12,424 nt of DNA from Enterovirga sp. (GTDB taxonomy: Bacteria; Pseudomonadota; Alphaproteobacteria; Rhizobiales; Beijerinckiaceae): the NCBI GenBank assembly GCA_028290385.1, contig JAQGJZ010000003.1, positions 1 to 12,424 of the forward strand, in the 5' to 3' direction. The notes beneath the pieces were generated by a model. It had not been told where the DNA came from. It saw only the letters and a program-made list of their open reading frames with translations, and did no database searches. Shown here piece after piece: positions 1-8,642 of this stretch. The translations under genes and the position numbers were made by a program. Positions within the stretch are counted from its first letter, which is position 1; every line of letters begins with the position of its first letter.

Positions 1-781
1 CTCCAGCAGCAAGACCAAGCACCCGACCTTCTCCGACCCCAAGGTCCGGGAGGCGATGAACCTCCTGATCGACCGCGACTCGATCCAGAAGTTCATCTAC
101 GGCCGGGGCGGCACGGCGACCGCGAGCTTCGTGAACGAGCCGAAGCAGTTCAAATCGGACAAGCTGAAATACGAATTCAGCATCGAGAAGGCGAACAAGA
201 TCCTGGACGATGCCGGCTACAAGCGCGGCTCGGACGGCATCCGCGAGAAGGACGGCAAGAAGCTCAAATACGTCTTCCAGACCTCCATTAACGCGCCGCG
301 GCAGAAGACGCAGGCGATCATCAAGCAGGCGTGCCAGCGCGCCGGGATCGACCTCGAGCTCAAATCCGTGACGGCGTCGGTGTTCTTCTCCTCGGACGTC
401 GCCAATCCGGACACCTACACGAAGCTCTATTGCGACATGGAGATGTACACGACGACCCAGCCGCAGCCGGACCCCGAGCGCTTCCTCAACCAGTTCGTTT
501 CCTGGGAGATCGCCAACAAGGAGAACAAGTGGCTCGGCCGCAACGTCTCCCGCTACGCCGATCCCGCCGCGGACGAGGCCTACCGCGCGGCCCAGAAGGA
601 GCTCGATCCGGTCAAGCGGGCCGCGCTCCTGATCAAGGTCAACGAGGTCTTCTGCGAGGCCAACATCATCCTGCCGCTCCTGTCGCGCACGCGGGTCGCC
701 GCGGCGGCGGGCAACCTCATGCATGACCATTCGGGGTGGGACGTGGACACCTGGAACATCGCCGCCTGGTACCGCACCTGA
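1..781 (+). CDS. ABC transporter substrate-binding protein, family 5 (peptide/nickel type), C-terminal part
   Basis: This is the periplasmic solute-binding component of a Dpp/Opp/Gsi-type importer. The reading frame is open from base 2, so the start, signal peptide and N-terminal lobe lie outside the window; 259 residues are visible. The segment SDPKVREAMNLLIDRD near the left edge is the typical family 5 motif in which transported oligopeptide-binding proteins have 'D.RVRQAL..AIDR'. A 'ANKILDDAGYKRGSDGIREKDG' -like block (about 62-84 of the visible part) and the closing '.VF.EAN.ILPL.' block also fit the family. The two permeases and a fused double ATPase follow on the same strand, 56 nt downstream, which supports the assignment. 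Substrate specificity cannot be read from this part; peptides, glutathione, nickel chelates and opine-like compounds are all used by relatives. Family assignment is firm, substrate unknown. Confidence 0.9.
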   Translation, partial: SSSKTKHPTFSDPKVREAMNLLIDRDSIQKFIYGRGGTATASFVNEPKQFKSDKLKYEFSIEKANKILDDAGYKRGSDGIREKDGKKLKYVFQTSINAPRQKTQAIIKQACQRAGIDLELKSVTASVFFSSDVANPDTYTKLYCDMEMYTTTQPQPDPERFLNQFVSWEIANKENKWLGRNVSRYADPAADEAYRAAQKELDPVKRAALLIKVNEVFCEANIILPLLSRTRVAAAAGNLMHDHSGWDVDTWNIAAWYRT

Positions 782-782
782 A

Positions 783-824
783 CGGGGCGCCCGGCCACGA
801 TCCTCTCCAAAGCCGCGCGCCCCG
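783..824. other. intercistronic inverted repeat between binding-protein and permease genes
   Basis: CGGGGCGC at 783-790 is perfectly complemented by GCGCCCCG at 817-824, with a 26-nt loop, directly after the binding-protein stop codon. No T-run follows, so it is not a clear intrinsic terminator. Such hairpins after binding-protein genes often stabilise the upstream message or reduce read-through into the permeases. The role is inferred and the arms are only 8 bp in a GC-rich background. Confidence 0.35.
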
Positions 825-837
825 ATAGCCCGCCCCG

Positions 838-1797
838 ATGGCGACCTATCTGATCCGCCGCCTGCTGATCGCGATCCCGAGCCTGCTCGGGATCAGCCTG
901 ATCCTCTTCACCGTGCTGGCGCTGGCGCCGGGCGACCCCTTCGGCGAGCTCGCGACCAACCCGAACGTGCCGCCGGAGGTGAGGGCCGCGCTGCGCGCCA
1001 AGTTCGGCATGGACGACCCCGTGATGGTCCGCTACCTGCGCTGGCTCGCCGCCATGGCGCAGGGGGATTGGGGCTTCTCCTTCGCCAGCCGCATCGATGT
1101 CGACACGCTGATCCTGCAGCGCGTGCCGACGACGCTGTTCGTGATCGGCTCCTCGCAGGTGCTGGCGCTGCTGATCGCCGTGCCGGTCGGGATCTATGCC
1201 GCGCTGCGGCCCTATTCGGTCTTCGACCAGATCGCGAACACGCTCGCCTTCGTCGGCTTCTCCCTGCCGACCTTCTTCACCGGCCTCCTGCTGATCCTCC
1301 TGTTCAGCATCCACCTCGGCTGGCTTCCCTTCGTGTACCAGGCCGACATCGCGGCGACGGGCTGGCGCTGGTACTGGGAACACGTCCGCCAAGCGATCAT
1401 GCCCGTGACGGTGCTCGGCCTGTTTCAGGCCGCCTCCTACACGCGCTACGTCCGCTCGGCCGTGCTGGACGTCGCGCGGCTCGATTACGTGACCACGGCG
1501 CGGGCCAAGGGCCTCAGCGACGGCGCGGTGACCCGGCGGCACATCACCCGCAACGCCCTGATCCCGGTGGTGACACTGGTCGCGCTGCAGATGCCGGCCG
1601 TGTTCGGCGGCGCGATCGTGACCGAGCAGATCTTTCGCGTGCCCGGCATCGGCTCGCTCCTGATCACCGCCATGCTGGCCAACGACACGCCCGTGATCAT
1701 GGCCGTGACCTTCGTGTTCTCCTGCCTGGTCGTCGCCTTCAACCTCATCGCAGACCTGCTCTATGGCTGGCTCGACCCTCGCATCTCCTTCCGCTGA
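838..1797 (+). CDS. ABC transporter permease, DppB/OppB/GsiC-like
   Basis: This is an inner-membrane permease subunit that forms the translocation channel with the next gene product. It has 319 residues, the usual length for DppB-type proteins. The N-terminus MATYLIRRLL followed by a hydrophobic helix (about 9-30) and PGDPF is the standard opening of this family. Further membrane segments lie near 98-121, 134-156, 185-200, 240-262 and 286-308. The cytoplasmic EAA-type loop that contacts the ATPase is at about 219-243 (TTARAKGLSDGAVTRRHITRN), followed by the typical 'E.IF..PGIG.L' block at 263-273. The ATG at 838 has no strong Shine-Dalgarno sequence, but it places the first helix correctly. 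The end overlaps the next gene by 35 nt, which suggests translational coupling. Confidence 0.95.
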   Translation: MATYLIRRLLIAIPSLLGISLILFTVLALAPGDPFGELATNPNVPPEVRAALRAKFGMDDPVMVRYLRWLAAMAQGDWGFSFASRIDVDTLILQRVPTTLFVIGSSQVLALLIAVPVGIYAALRPYSVFDQIANTLAFVGFSLPTFFTGLLLILLFSIHLGWLPFVYQADIAATGWRWYWEHVRQAIMPVTVLGLFQAASYTRYVRSAVLDVARLDYVTTARAKGLSDGAVTRRHITRNALIPVVTLVALQMPAVFGGAIVTEQIFRVPGIGSLLITAMLANDTPVIMAVTFVFSCLVVAFNLIADLLYGWLDPRISFR

Positions 1798-2713
1798 CGC
1801 GGTCGCCCTGGTGCCGGACCCGGCGGCCGTCGCGGCGCCGCGGCCGCGCGGCTCGGAGACCTGGCGGCGTTTCCGCCGGCACCGGCTCGCGACCGTCAGC
1901 GCCCTTCTGCTCGGGGTGATCGTCGCCGGCGTGCTGCTCGGGCCCTGGCTCTGGCCGGTGCGGATCGACGAGATCGATTTTGCGGCGACGCTGCAGGGGC
2001 CGTCCTGGCAGCACCCGTTCGGGACGGACGACCTCGGCCAGGATCTCCTCGCCCGCATGATCTATGGCGGCCGCATCTCGCTCGCCGTCGGCTTCGCCGC
2101 GATGCTGGTCTCGACGATCGTCGGCGTTATCGTGGGCTCGCTCGCCGGCATGTCGCGCGGCATGCTCCAGGGCCTGCTGATGTGGGTGACGGACCTGTTC
2201 CTGTCCCTGCCCCAGCTGCCGCTCCTGCTCCTCGTGATCTACCTGTTCCGGGACAAGCTGAAGGCCGCGTTCGGGGTCGAGGGCGGCATCTTCGTCATGA
2301 TCGTCGTCGTCATCGGCGGCCTGCGCTGGATGCCCGTGGCGCGGCTCGTGCGGGCGCAGTTCCTGTCGCTGCGCGAGAAGGAATTCGTCGAGGCCGCCCG
2401 CGCGATGGGCGCGAGCCGATCGCGGCAGGTCGTGCGCCATATCCTCCCCAACGCGATCGGGCCGGTGATCGTCGCCGGCACGATCGAGGTCTCGGCCGCG
2501 ATCATCGCCGAATCGACCCTCTCCTTCCTCGGGCTCGGCTTTCCGCCCGACATCCCGACCTGGGGCCGCATCCTGTTCGACGCCAAGGACCAACTCGACA
2601 CCGCGCCGCACTGGGCGATGTTCCCGGGCGCCGCGATCTTCCTGACCGTCCTGTCCATCAACTTCATCGGCGACGGGCTGCGCGACGCGCTCGATCCGCG
2701 CCGGGTGATCTGA
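1763..2713 (+). CDS. ABC transporter permease, DppC/OppC/GsiD-like
   Basis: Second channel-forming permease of the importer, 316 residues. A poorly conserved cytoplasmic leader rich in Ala and Pro (1-30) precedes the OppC_N-like segment [18 protein letters not shown] (about 34-51) and the first helix. The family hallmark [20 protein letters not shown] is at 84-103. The EAA loop is at 208-230 ([10 protein letters not shown]...RHILPN), followed by '[10 protein letters not shown]' and 'P.WG.IL' at 250-271. The ATG at 1763 lies inside the end of the preceding permease gene in another frame (35-nt overlap). A GTG at 1811 would avoid the overlap and remove only unconserved residues, so the exact start is slightly uncertain. 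It is followed by a 100-bp repeat and then the ATPase gene. Confidence 0.93.
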   Translation: MAGSTLASPSADAVALVPDPAAVAAPRPRGSETWRRFRRHRLATVSALLLGVIVAGVLLGPWLWPVRIDEIDFAATLQGPSWQHPFGTDDLGQDLLARMIYGGRISLAVGFAAMLVSTIVGVIVGSLAGMSRGMLQGLLMWVTDLFLSLPQLPLLLLVIYLFRDKLKAAFGVEGGIFVMIVVVIGGLRWMPVARLVRAQFLSLREKEFVEAARAMGASRSRQVVRHILPNAIGPVIVAGTIEVSAAIIAESTLSFLGLGFPPDIPTWGRILFDAKDQLDTAPHWAMFPGAAIFLTVLSINFIGDGLRDALDPRRVI

Positions 2714-2727
2714 CCGTGTCCAAGGGT

Positions 2728-2827
2728 GTCATTCCGGGGCCGCGAAGCGGAACCCGGAACCCACGATCAAGCTCCGGCGCATGCAGGTGGGTTCCGGGCT
2801 CTCGCCTGCGGCGAGCCCCGGAATGAC
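2728..2827. repeat. intergenic palindromic repeat, alphaproteobacterial type
   Basis: A 100-bp imperfect palindrome lies between the permease stop (2713) and the ATPase start (2841). The outer arms GTCATTCCGGGGC (2728-2740) and GCCCCGGAATGAC (2815-2827) are perfect 13-bp complements. The inner arms CCCGGAACCCAC (2753-2764) and GTGGGTTCCGGG (2787-2798) are perfect 12-bp complements. Between outer and inner arms sit two side hairpins, CCGC-GAA-GCGG (2740-2750) and TCGCC-TGC-GGCGA (2802-2814), so the element can fold into a branched cruciform. The layout resembles the short dispersed palindromic elements known from Rhizobiales genomes; copy number cannot be tested from one window. It is transcribed within the operon and may affect mRNA stability or the ratio of permease to ATPase. 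Confidence 0.85.
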
Positions 2828-2840
2828 GGGCAAGGTACGC

Positions 2841-4685
<1,845 letters not shown>

Positions 4686-4687
4686 CC

Positions 4688-4706
4688 GGGCGGGCAGCGC
4701 CCGCCC
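4688..4706. terminator. GC-rich hairpin after the ATPase gene
   Basis: GGGCGGGC (4688-4695) pairs perfectly with GCCCGCCC (4699-4706) across a 3-nt loop, starting 3 nt after the ATPase stop codon. No U-tract follows, so it may act as a weak terminator or as a 3'-end stabilising hairpin for the importer operon. Its position at the end of the operon supports the call. Confidence 0.5.
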
Positions 4707-4728
4707 CGACAGACCCGATGCCGAAGAT

Positions 4729-4756
4729 GCCTCGCGGGCGCCAAGTCCCGCGAGGC
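4729..4756. terminator. second hairpin in the convergent gap, near the amidase 3' end
   Basis: GCCTCGCGGG (4729-4738) and CCCGCGAGGC (4747-4756) form a perfect 10-bp stem with an 8-nt loop. It lies 13 nt beyond the amidase stop codon (4770-4772, minus strand) and 43 nt beyond the importer operon. It could serve both converging transcripts. There is no T-run on either side, as is common for GC-rich alphaproteobacterial terminators, so the function is inferred from structure and position. Confidence 0.55.
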
Positions 4757-4769
4757 GGTTCCGCGGTGT

Positions 4770-7100
4770 TCAGGCCGCGAGCGGGCCGAAGGCCGGCGGC
4801 GGAACGCGGCGCAGCGAGGCCGCCTCGTAGGCCGACGCGATGCCGAGGATGACGTCCTCCTTGCCCGGCTCGCAGCGGAACACGAGCGAGAAGGGCAGGC
4901 CCGGCTCCGCAAGCTTCGTCACCGTGTGCGACGGCTGGGAGACGTAGCGCGTCCCATCCTCGCTCAGCTTGAAGACGGGATCGTAGGTCTCGGTGACATA
5001 GCCGGCCGGGACCAGGACCTCCGTCAACCCGGCATTCGGGCCCATCAGGGATTCCGGCGTCAGGTTGCTCCAGATGTCGTACTGGTGCGGGTGGCCAATC
5101 AGCCCGGGCGCCCACGGCGTATGCAGCCGGACGAGCGCGTCGAGCTTGTTCTCCAGGATCACCATCATGTCGGCCCGGCGCAGCAGCTCGCGCAGCATGA
5201 TGCGCTCGTTCACGCCCTGACGGCCGCCGAGCGGATTTCGCGGATCGGCAACCTCCTCCCAGTTCTTGAACGCGGCGCGATGGTCGTCGCCCCAGAACTT
5301 GGACCGGGCGTTGAGGGCCGCCCAATCGGACAGGGTCTCGTTGAAGCCCTTGCGCTTCCAGTCAGCCGCACGGCGCGTGAGGTATTGCGAGATGTGGTAC
5401 CGGAACGTGAAGGCCAGCTCCTGCTGCTGGATGGCCGCGATCGTGAAGTTGATCGGCGGTTCGACCCGCCCTTCCGCCAGCGCGACGCAATAATCGATCG
5501 GCTGCATCGTGCCCGAACCGAAGACCTTGCCGGGCATGAACTCGGTCGGGACGATCGCCTCGGCGAATTCCTTGAACAGCGGCTGGCCCTTCGGATCGAG
5601 CCGGAACATCAGGTCCGGCATGATCAGCGGGATGAGCTGCGCGAGCGCGTGCCGGTAGTCGGTCTTCATGACCTCGACCTCGGGATCGCGCGTCCAGAGC
5701 GGGTCCGTCGTCTCGACCAGCGTCGCGCCGAGCTTGCGGCCCAGAACCTCCTTGATCTCGCGCGCGGCAGCCGTCGTGATCGGAACCTCCGTCATCGACC
5801 CTTTCGGGACGACCATGGATTCCCGGATCACGCCGATGCGCATGCCGGCCAGTGAGCCCGGTTCGCCGGAGCGGCCGACATAGCTCGCATAGGGGCCCGG
5901 CAGGATCGAGGAGCGCGGCACCGCCGTGAACGGGTCGCGCGGGTCGTAATAGCCGTTCTCCTCGTCCCGGAGCGCATCCAGGATCTTGGCGCAGTCCGTC
6001 AGCTTGCGGGCGTGAATGCCCGTGCGGTCGCACTGGATGTCGGCCCCGATCGCGCCGCCATCGAAGCCCAGCATCGCCTTGTGCGGCAGGATCAGCGCGA
6101 TCGCATTGTGGTTGGACGGGCCGCGGCAGGAGGCGCGGGTCTCCTCGCCGAGGCTCGCCATGACGAGGTTGGCGCCGACCGACACCCCGGAGCCCGAGCT
6201 CGAGCCGAGCGAAGCCGCGCGGGTCGTGTCGTACGGGTTGGCGGGGTTGCCCGCCCAGGTGGAGCGCTGATGCCCGAGCGTCGAGGCGAGGACCTTGCGC
6301 GGCTTGTGCCGCCCGCCGGGATCGCCCGCGCGGCCGTTGTATTCCGTGTTGATCGCCTTCGCGAAAATGATCGCGCCCTTGTTCCGGAGCTGATCCACGA
6401 GGATGTGGTCCCGCGCTGGGAAGTCCATGTCGTAGGCGGCGTCAGCGCCGCCCGTCGAGCGCATGTCCTTGGTGTCAAAGGGATCCTTGAACGAGAACAC
6501 GACGCCGTACATCGGCATCTTCTCGAGGTCCGGGTTGCGGCCCCACTCGGCATCGAGCTCCGCGGCCCGCTCGAGCGCGTCCGGCTGCTGGCGGAAGTAC
6601 TCGCAGACCGGCGGTGCGCCGGGCGGGAGCTTTCCCTTGGACGGATGCAGGTCAAAATCGCCCTTGCAGGTGACGGAGCGCTCGCCGCGGATATTGAGCG
6701 TCGCCAGGGCATTCACCTGCCCGGCATTCGGCTTGCCGACGATCATCCCGAATTGCTGCTGGGCATCCGGGTCGGACGCGGTCGCTTCCATCCGGCCCCA
6801 TTCCAGCGGCGGGCCCTTGTACTTGTCGAGATCAGGCAGGATCGTCGAGGCCTTCACGGTCTGCGTCGGGAAGCGGAGCGGCGCCCCGGCCCGCACGGTG
6901 CCGGTCGCCGACTCGACATCGGCCCCGTCCTCCGTGAGCAGCAAGCTCGCCGGGCCGTTATAGGCCCGCGCCCGATCGATATAGCCCTGCACCACCTTCA
7001 CGACGGTTGTTCTGCCGGTGCGGATCGCATCGTGCAGATCGGCAATCGTCGCTTCTTCGAGGACAAACGGCGTGTCCTGGCCCCTGCCTGCATCGGTCAT
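4770..7100 (-). CDS. amidase-signature family hydrolase, long variant (776 aa)
   Basis: This is a probable amidase that hydrolyses a C-N (or ester) bond by the Ser-cisSer-Lys mechanism of the amidase signature family. The catalytic Lys is in FSFKDPFDT (K205). The cis-Ser region is SLGSSSGSG (S300) and the nucleophile is in GEETRASCRGPS (S324). The 24-residue spacing S300-S324 matches that known for the family. It departs from the consensus: the usual GGSSGGS is LGSSSGS, and the usual T-x-GGS before the nucleophile is T-R-A-S. The N-terminus (TIADLHDAIRTGRTT...) and the 'KGAIIFAKAINTEYNG' block are standard. At 776 residues it is far longer than the usual 450-550, owing to an insertion between about 65 and 195, about 20 extra residues after 256 and a longer C-terminal half. 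No signal peptide is visible. It converges with the Dpp-type importer and diverges from the propeller gene, so an imported amide is a plausible substrate. Confidence 0.85.
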   Translation of the reverse strand: MTDAGRGQDTPFVLEEATIADLHDAIRTGRTTVVKVVQGYIDRARAYNGPASLLLTEDGADVESATGTVRAGAPLRFPTQTVKASTILPDLDKYKGPPLEWGRMEATASDPDAQQQFGMIVGKPNAGQVNALATLNIRGERSVTCKGDFDLHPSKGKLPPGAPPVCEYFRQQPDALERAAELDAEWGRNPDLEKMPMYGVVFSFKDPFDTKDMRSTGGADAAYDMDFPARDHILVDQLRNKGAIIFAKAINTEYNGRAGDPGGRHKPRKVLASTLGHQRSTWAGNPANPYDTTRAASLGSSSGSGVSVGANLVMASLGEETRASCRGPSNHNAIALILPHKAMLGFDGGAIGADIQCDRTGIHARKLTDCAKILDALRDEENGYYDPRDPFTAVPRSSILPGPYASYVGRSGEPGSLAGMRIGVIRESMVVPKGSMTEVPITTAAAREIKEVLGRKLGATLVETTDPLWTRDPEVEVMKTDYRHALAQLIPLIMPDLMFRLDPKGQPLFKEFAEAIVPTEFMPGKVFGSGTMQPIDYCVALAEGRVEPPINFTIAAIQQQELAFTFRYHISQYLTRRAADWKRKGFNETLSDWAALNARSKFWGDDHRAAFKNWEEVADPRNPLGGRQGVNERIMLRELLRRADMMVILENKLDALVRLHTPWAPGLIGHPHQYDIWSNLTPESLMGPNAGLTEVLVPAGYVTETYDPVFKLSEDGTRYVSQPSHTVTKLAEPGLPFSLVFRCEPGKEDVILGIASAYEAASLRRVPPPAFGPLAA

Positions 7101-7130
7101 CGTGTTCCAGCCTTCATTCTCGTTGTTGCC

Positions 7131-7157
7131 GGGCCCTGCATATGAATCCGCAGGCCC
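7131..7157. promoter_or_regulatory. inverted repeat, possible operator or leader hairpin of the amidase gene
   Basis: GGGCCCTGC (7131-7139) and GCAGGCCC (7150-7157) are complementary apart from one bulged base, around the AT-rich centre ATATGAATCC. It lies 30 nt upstream of the amidase ATG. Spacing of about one and a half to two helical turns would suit a dimeric repressor, but a short mRNA hairpin is equally possible. Confidence 0.3.
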
Positions 7158-7235
7158 GTTTGCGAGCGAGTTGCCCGCGAGCGCTTCCTCACGCGTAACC
7201 GGCCAGAGCTTGACCGGGGCGCGCGCTTATTTAAA

Positions 7236-7250
7236 CCTTGCTCAACAAGG
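7236..7250. promoter_or_regulatory. CCTTG-N5-CAAGG inverted repeat next to the AT-rich promoter core
   Basis: CCTTG (7236-7240) and CAAGG (7246-7250) are perfect 5-bp complements around CTCAA and directly follow TTATTTAAA. The location at a presumptive promoter makes it a candidate binding site for a dimeric regulator, but the arms are short and chance occurrence is possible. Confidence 0.3.
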
Positions 7251-7305
7251 AAAGTCATCCCGGAGCTTGGGGTGCGAAGCAGCCTGAAACGCGGGAGGGC
7301 GGCGA

Positions 7306-8631
7306 ATGCCAGCCGATCCGCGCCGACCGGCCTTCGTGCCCGGGGCTCCCGGACCCGATCCTGATCGCCGGTTCTCAAACGCGAGCACCAGCGAGGCTCA
7401 ACGAAACACACGGTGGAAACGCATGGCGCATGAAGGCTACGGCCTCACTCTGCTCAGCCAGGACCAGCTCCTCGGCTATGGCGGCATCGGCGAGGGAATG
7501 TCGCTGCAGAAGACGCGCGACGGCCGCCGCATCATGTGGCTGGCGCATGAGGGCCCCCCAAAGAATTTTACCGGCGTTGACGTCACCGACCCGCGCAATC
7601 CCAAGGTGGTCGTGCAGACGGAGCTGCCGCACAACAAGGTCCGCTCGAACTCGCTGGAGACCTGCGGCGACCTGATGGCTGTCGCCTATCAGGTCCTCGA
7701 GCCCGGCCTCCAGCCGGCCGGGATCGAGATGTTCGACATCAGCGTGCCGGAGAACCCGCGCTCGATCGGCTTCTTCGATTGCTCGGGCCCCTATTCGCGC
7801 GGCGTCCATCAGGTCTGGTTCGTGGACGGCAAGACGATCCACTGCGCGGCCGGTGCCGCCGATTTCCAGCCGCGCAACCAGCTCGACGACCAGCCCTACC
7901 GCATCATCGACGCCAGCAATCCGGCCAAGATGGAGGAGATCGGGCGCTGGTGGATGCCCGGCGTGCGCGAGGGCGACGACGCCCCGCCCCCGAAGCGGCT
8001 CAAGATCGATTCCGGGTTCCGGGCGCACAACACCAATGTGTTCCCGAACCGGCCCGACCGGGCCTATGTCGGCTTCCTCGACGGCGGCGCCTTTGTGCTC
8101 GACATCGCGGATATGTCGCGCCCGAAGGTCGTTTCGCGCTGGTGCTCGCACCCGCCCTATCCGGGCTTCACGCACACCGTGCTGCCGCTCTTCAGCCGCG
8201 ACCTGCTCATCGTCAGCGACGAATGCGTGATGGATGACGGCGCGGATTGGCCGAAGCTCACCTGGATCGTGGATGCGCGCGAGGAAACCAACCTCGTGCC
8301 GCTCTCGACCCTGCCGATGCCGCCGGTCGAGGAATTCGCCCGCCGCGGCGGCCGTTACGGTTCGCACAACCTACACGAGAACCGGCCCGGCGAGACCTCG
8401 TTCAAGTCGGACACGCTGATCTTCTCGACCTTCTTCAACGGCGGCGTCCGGGTCTACGACACGAGCAACCCGCTGCAGCCAAAGGAGGTCGCGGCCTTCG
8501 TTCCGGAGCGGCCGGCCGGCTCGCGCGCCCCGAGCTCGCAGATCAACGACGTCTTCGTCGACGAGAACGGGATCGTGTACGCGGTGGACCGCTTCGGCGG
8601 CGGCCTCTACACCCTCGAAATGGACTTCTGA
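7306..8631 (+). CDS. LVIVD-repeat-type beta-propeller protein, possible metal-binding enzyme
   Basis: A 441-residue protein made of recurring propeller-blade units. The strand-turn motif '[VFILY]D.[ST].P..P..V' or a close variant recurs six times, with its Asp at 92, 144, 202, 266, 323 and 385, as in LVIVD repeats. After most of them comes a His in an equivalent place: PHNK (H109), VHQV (H168), AHNT (H241), THTV (H290) and SHNL (H354); the last unit has IND instead. One His per blade on an inner strand is the arrangement seen in metal-binding propeller enzymes, so a metal site is possible, although this is inference. No signal peptide is visible, so a cytoplasmic location is likely. The ATG at 7306 has a strong GGAGG Shine-Dalgarno 7 nt upstream; an internal ATG at 7423 (residue 40) is the alternative. 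The CobW-family gene begins 11 nt downstream. The exact activity is unknown. Confidence 0.8.
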   Translation: MPADPRRPAFVPGAPGPDPDRRFSNASTSEAQRNTRWKRMAHEGYGLTLLSQDQLLGYGGIGEGMSLQKTRDGRRIMWLAHEGPPKNFTGVDVTDPRNPKVVVQTELPHNKVRSNSLETCGDLMAVAYQVLEPGLQPAGIEMFDISVPENPRSIGFFDCSGPYSRGVHQVWFVDGKTIHCAAGAADFQPRNQLDDQPYRIIDASNPAKMEEIGRWWMPGVREGDDAPPPKRLKIDSGFRAHNTNVFPNRPDRAYVGFLDGGAFVLDIADMSRPKVVSRWCSHPPYPGFTHTVLPLFSRDLLIVSDECVMDDGADWPKLTWIVDAREETNLVPLSTLPMPPVEEFARRGGRYGSHNLHENRPGETSFKSDTLIFSTFFNGGVRVYDTSNPLQPKEVAAFVPERPAGSRAPSSQINDVFVDENGIVYAVDRFGGGLYTLEMDF

Positions 8632-8642
8632 GGGACACCCGC

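Larger units (their letters stand above)
7101..7305. promoter_or_regulatory. divergent intergenic control region (amidase / propeller-CobW operon)
   Basis: These 205 bp separate two divergent genes and must hold both promoters and the leaders. An AT-rich island TTATTTAAA (7227-7235) stands out from the GC-rich surroundings and is a likely promoter core. On the plus strand a TTGACC at 7210-7215 precedes it, but the spacing (12-14 nt) is too short for a good sigma-70 pair. No regulator gene is next to it. A strong Shine-Dalgarno GGAGG at 7294-7298 precedes the plus-strand gene. No small ORF or RNA gene was recognised. Confidence 0.5.

Noticed and set aside
580..2058. Long antisense reading frame (492 codons) on the minus strand
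   Set aside because: It lies opposite the binding-protein and permease genes, its product is a low-complexity mixture of Arg, Gly, Asp and His, and no family motif is visible. Long shadows of this type are expected in GC-rich DNA.
2781..2840. Upstream in-frame ATG start for the fused ATPase
   Set aside because: The 20 added residues are coded by the palindromic repeat, while the ATG at 2841 has a ribosome-binding site and gives the family's normal N-terminus.
6012..7145. Long plus-strand reading frame opposite the amidase gene (377 codons)
   Set aside because: The minus strand carries the amidase catalytic motifs in register across this stretch; the plus-strand product has no recognisable motif and biased composition.
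8247..8642. N-terminal extension of the CobW GTPase into the propeller gene
   Set aside because: The extension lies within the propeller coding sequence in another frame and has no similarity to the family. The GTG at 8643 gives the normal start a few residues before the P-loop and has a Shine-Dalgarno sequence.
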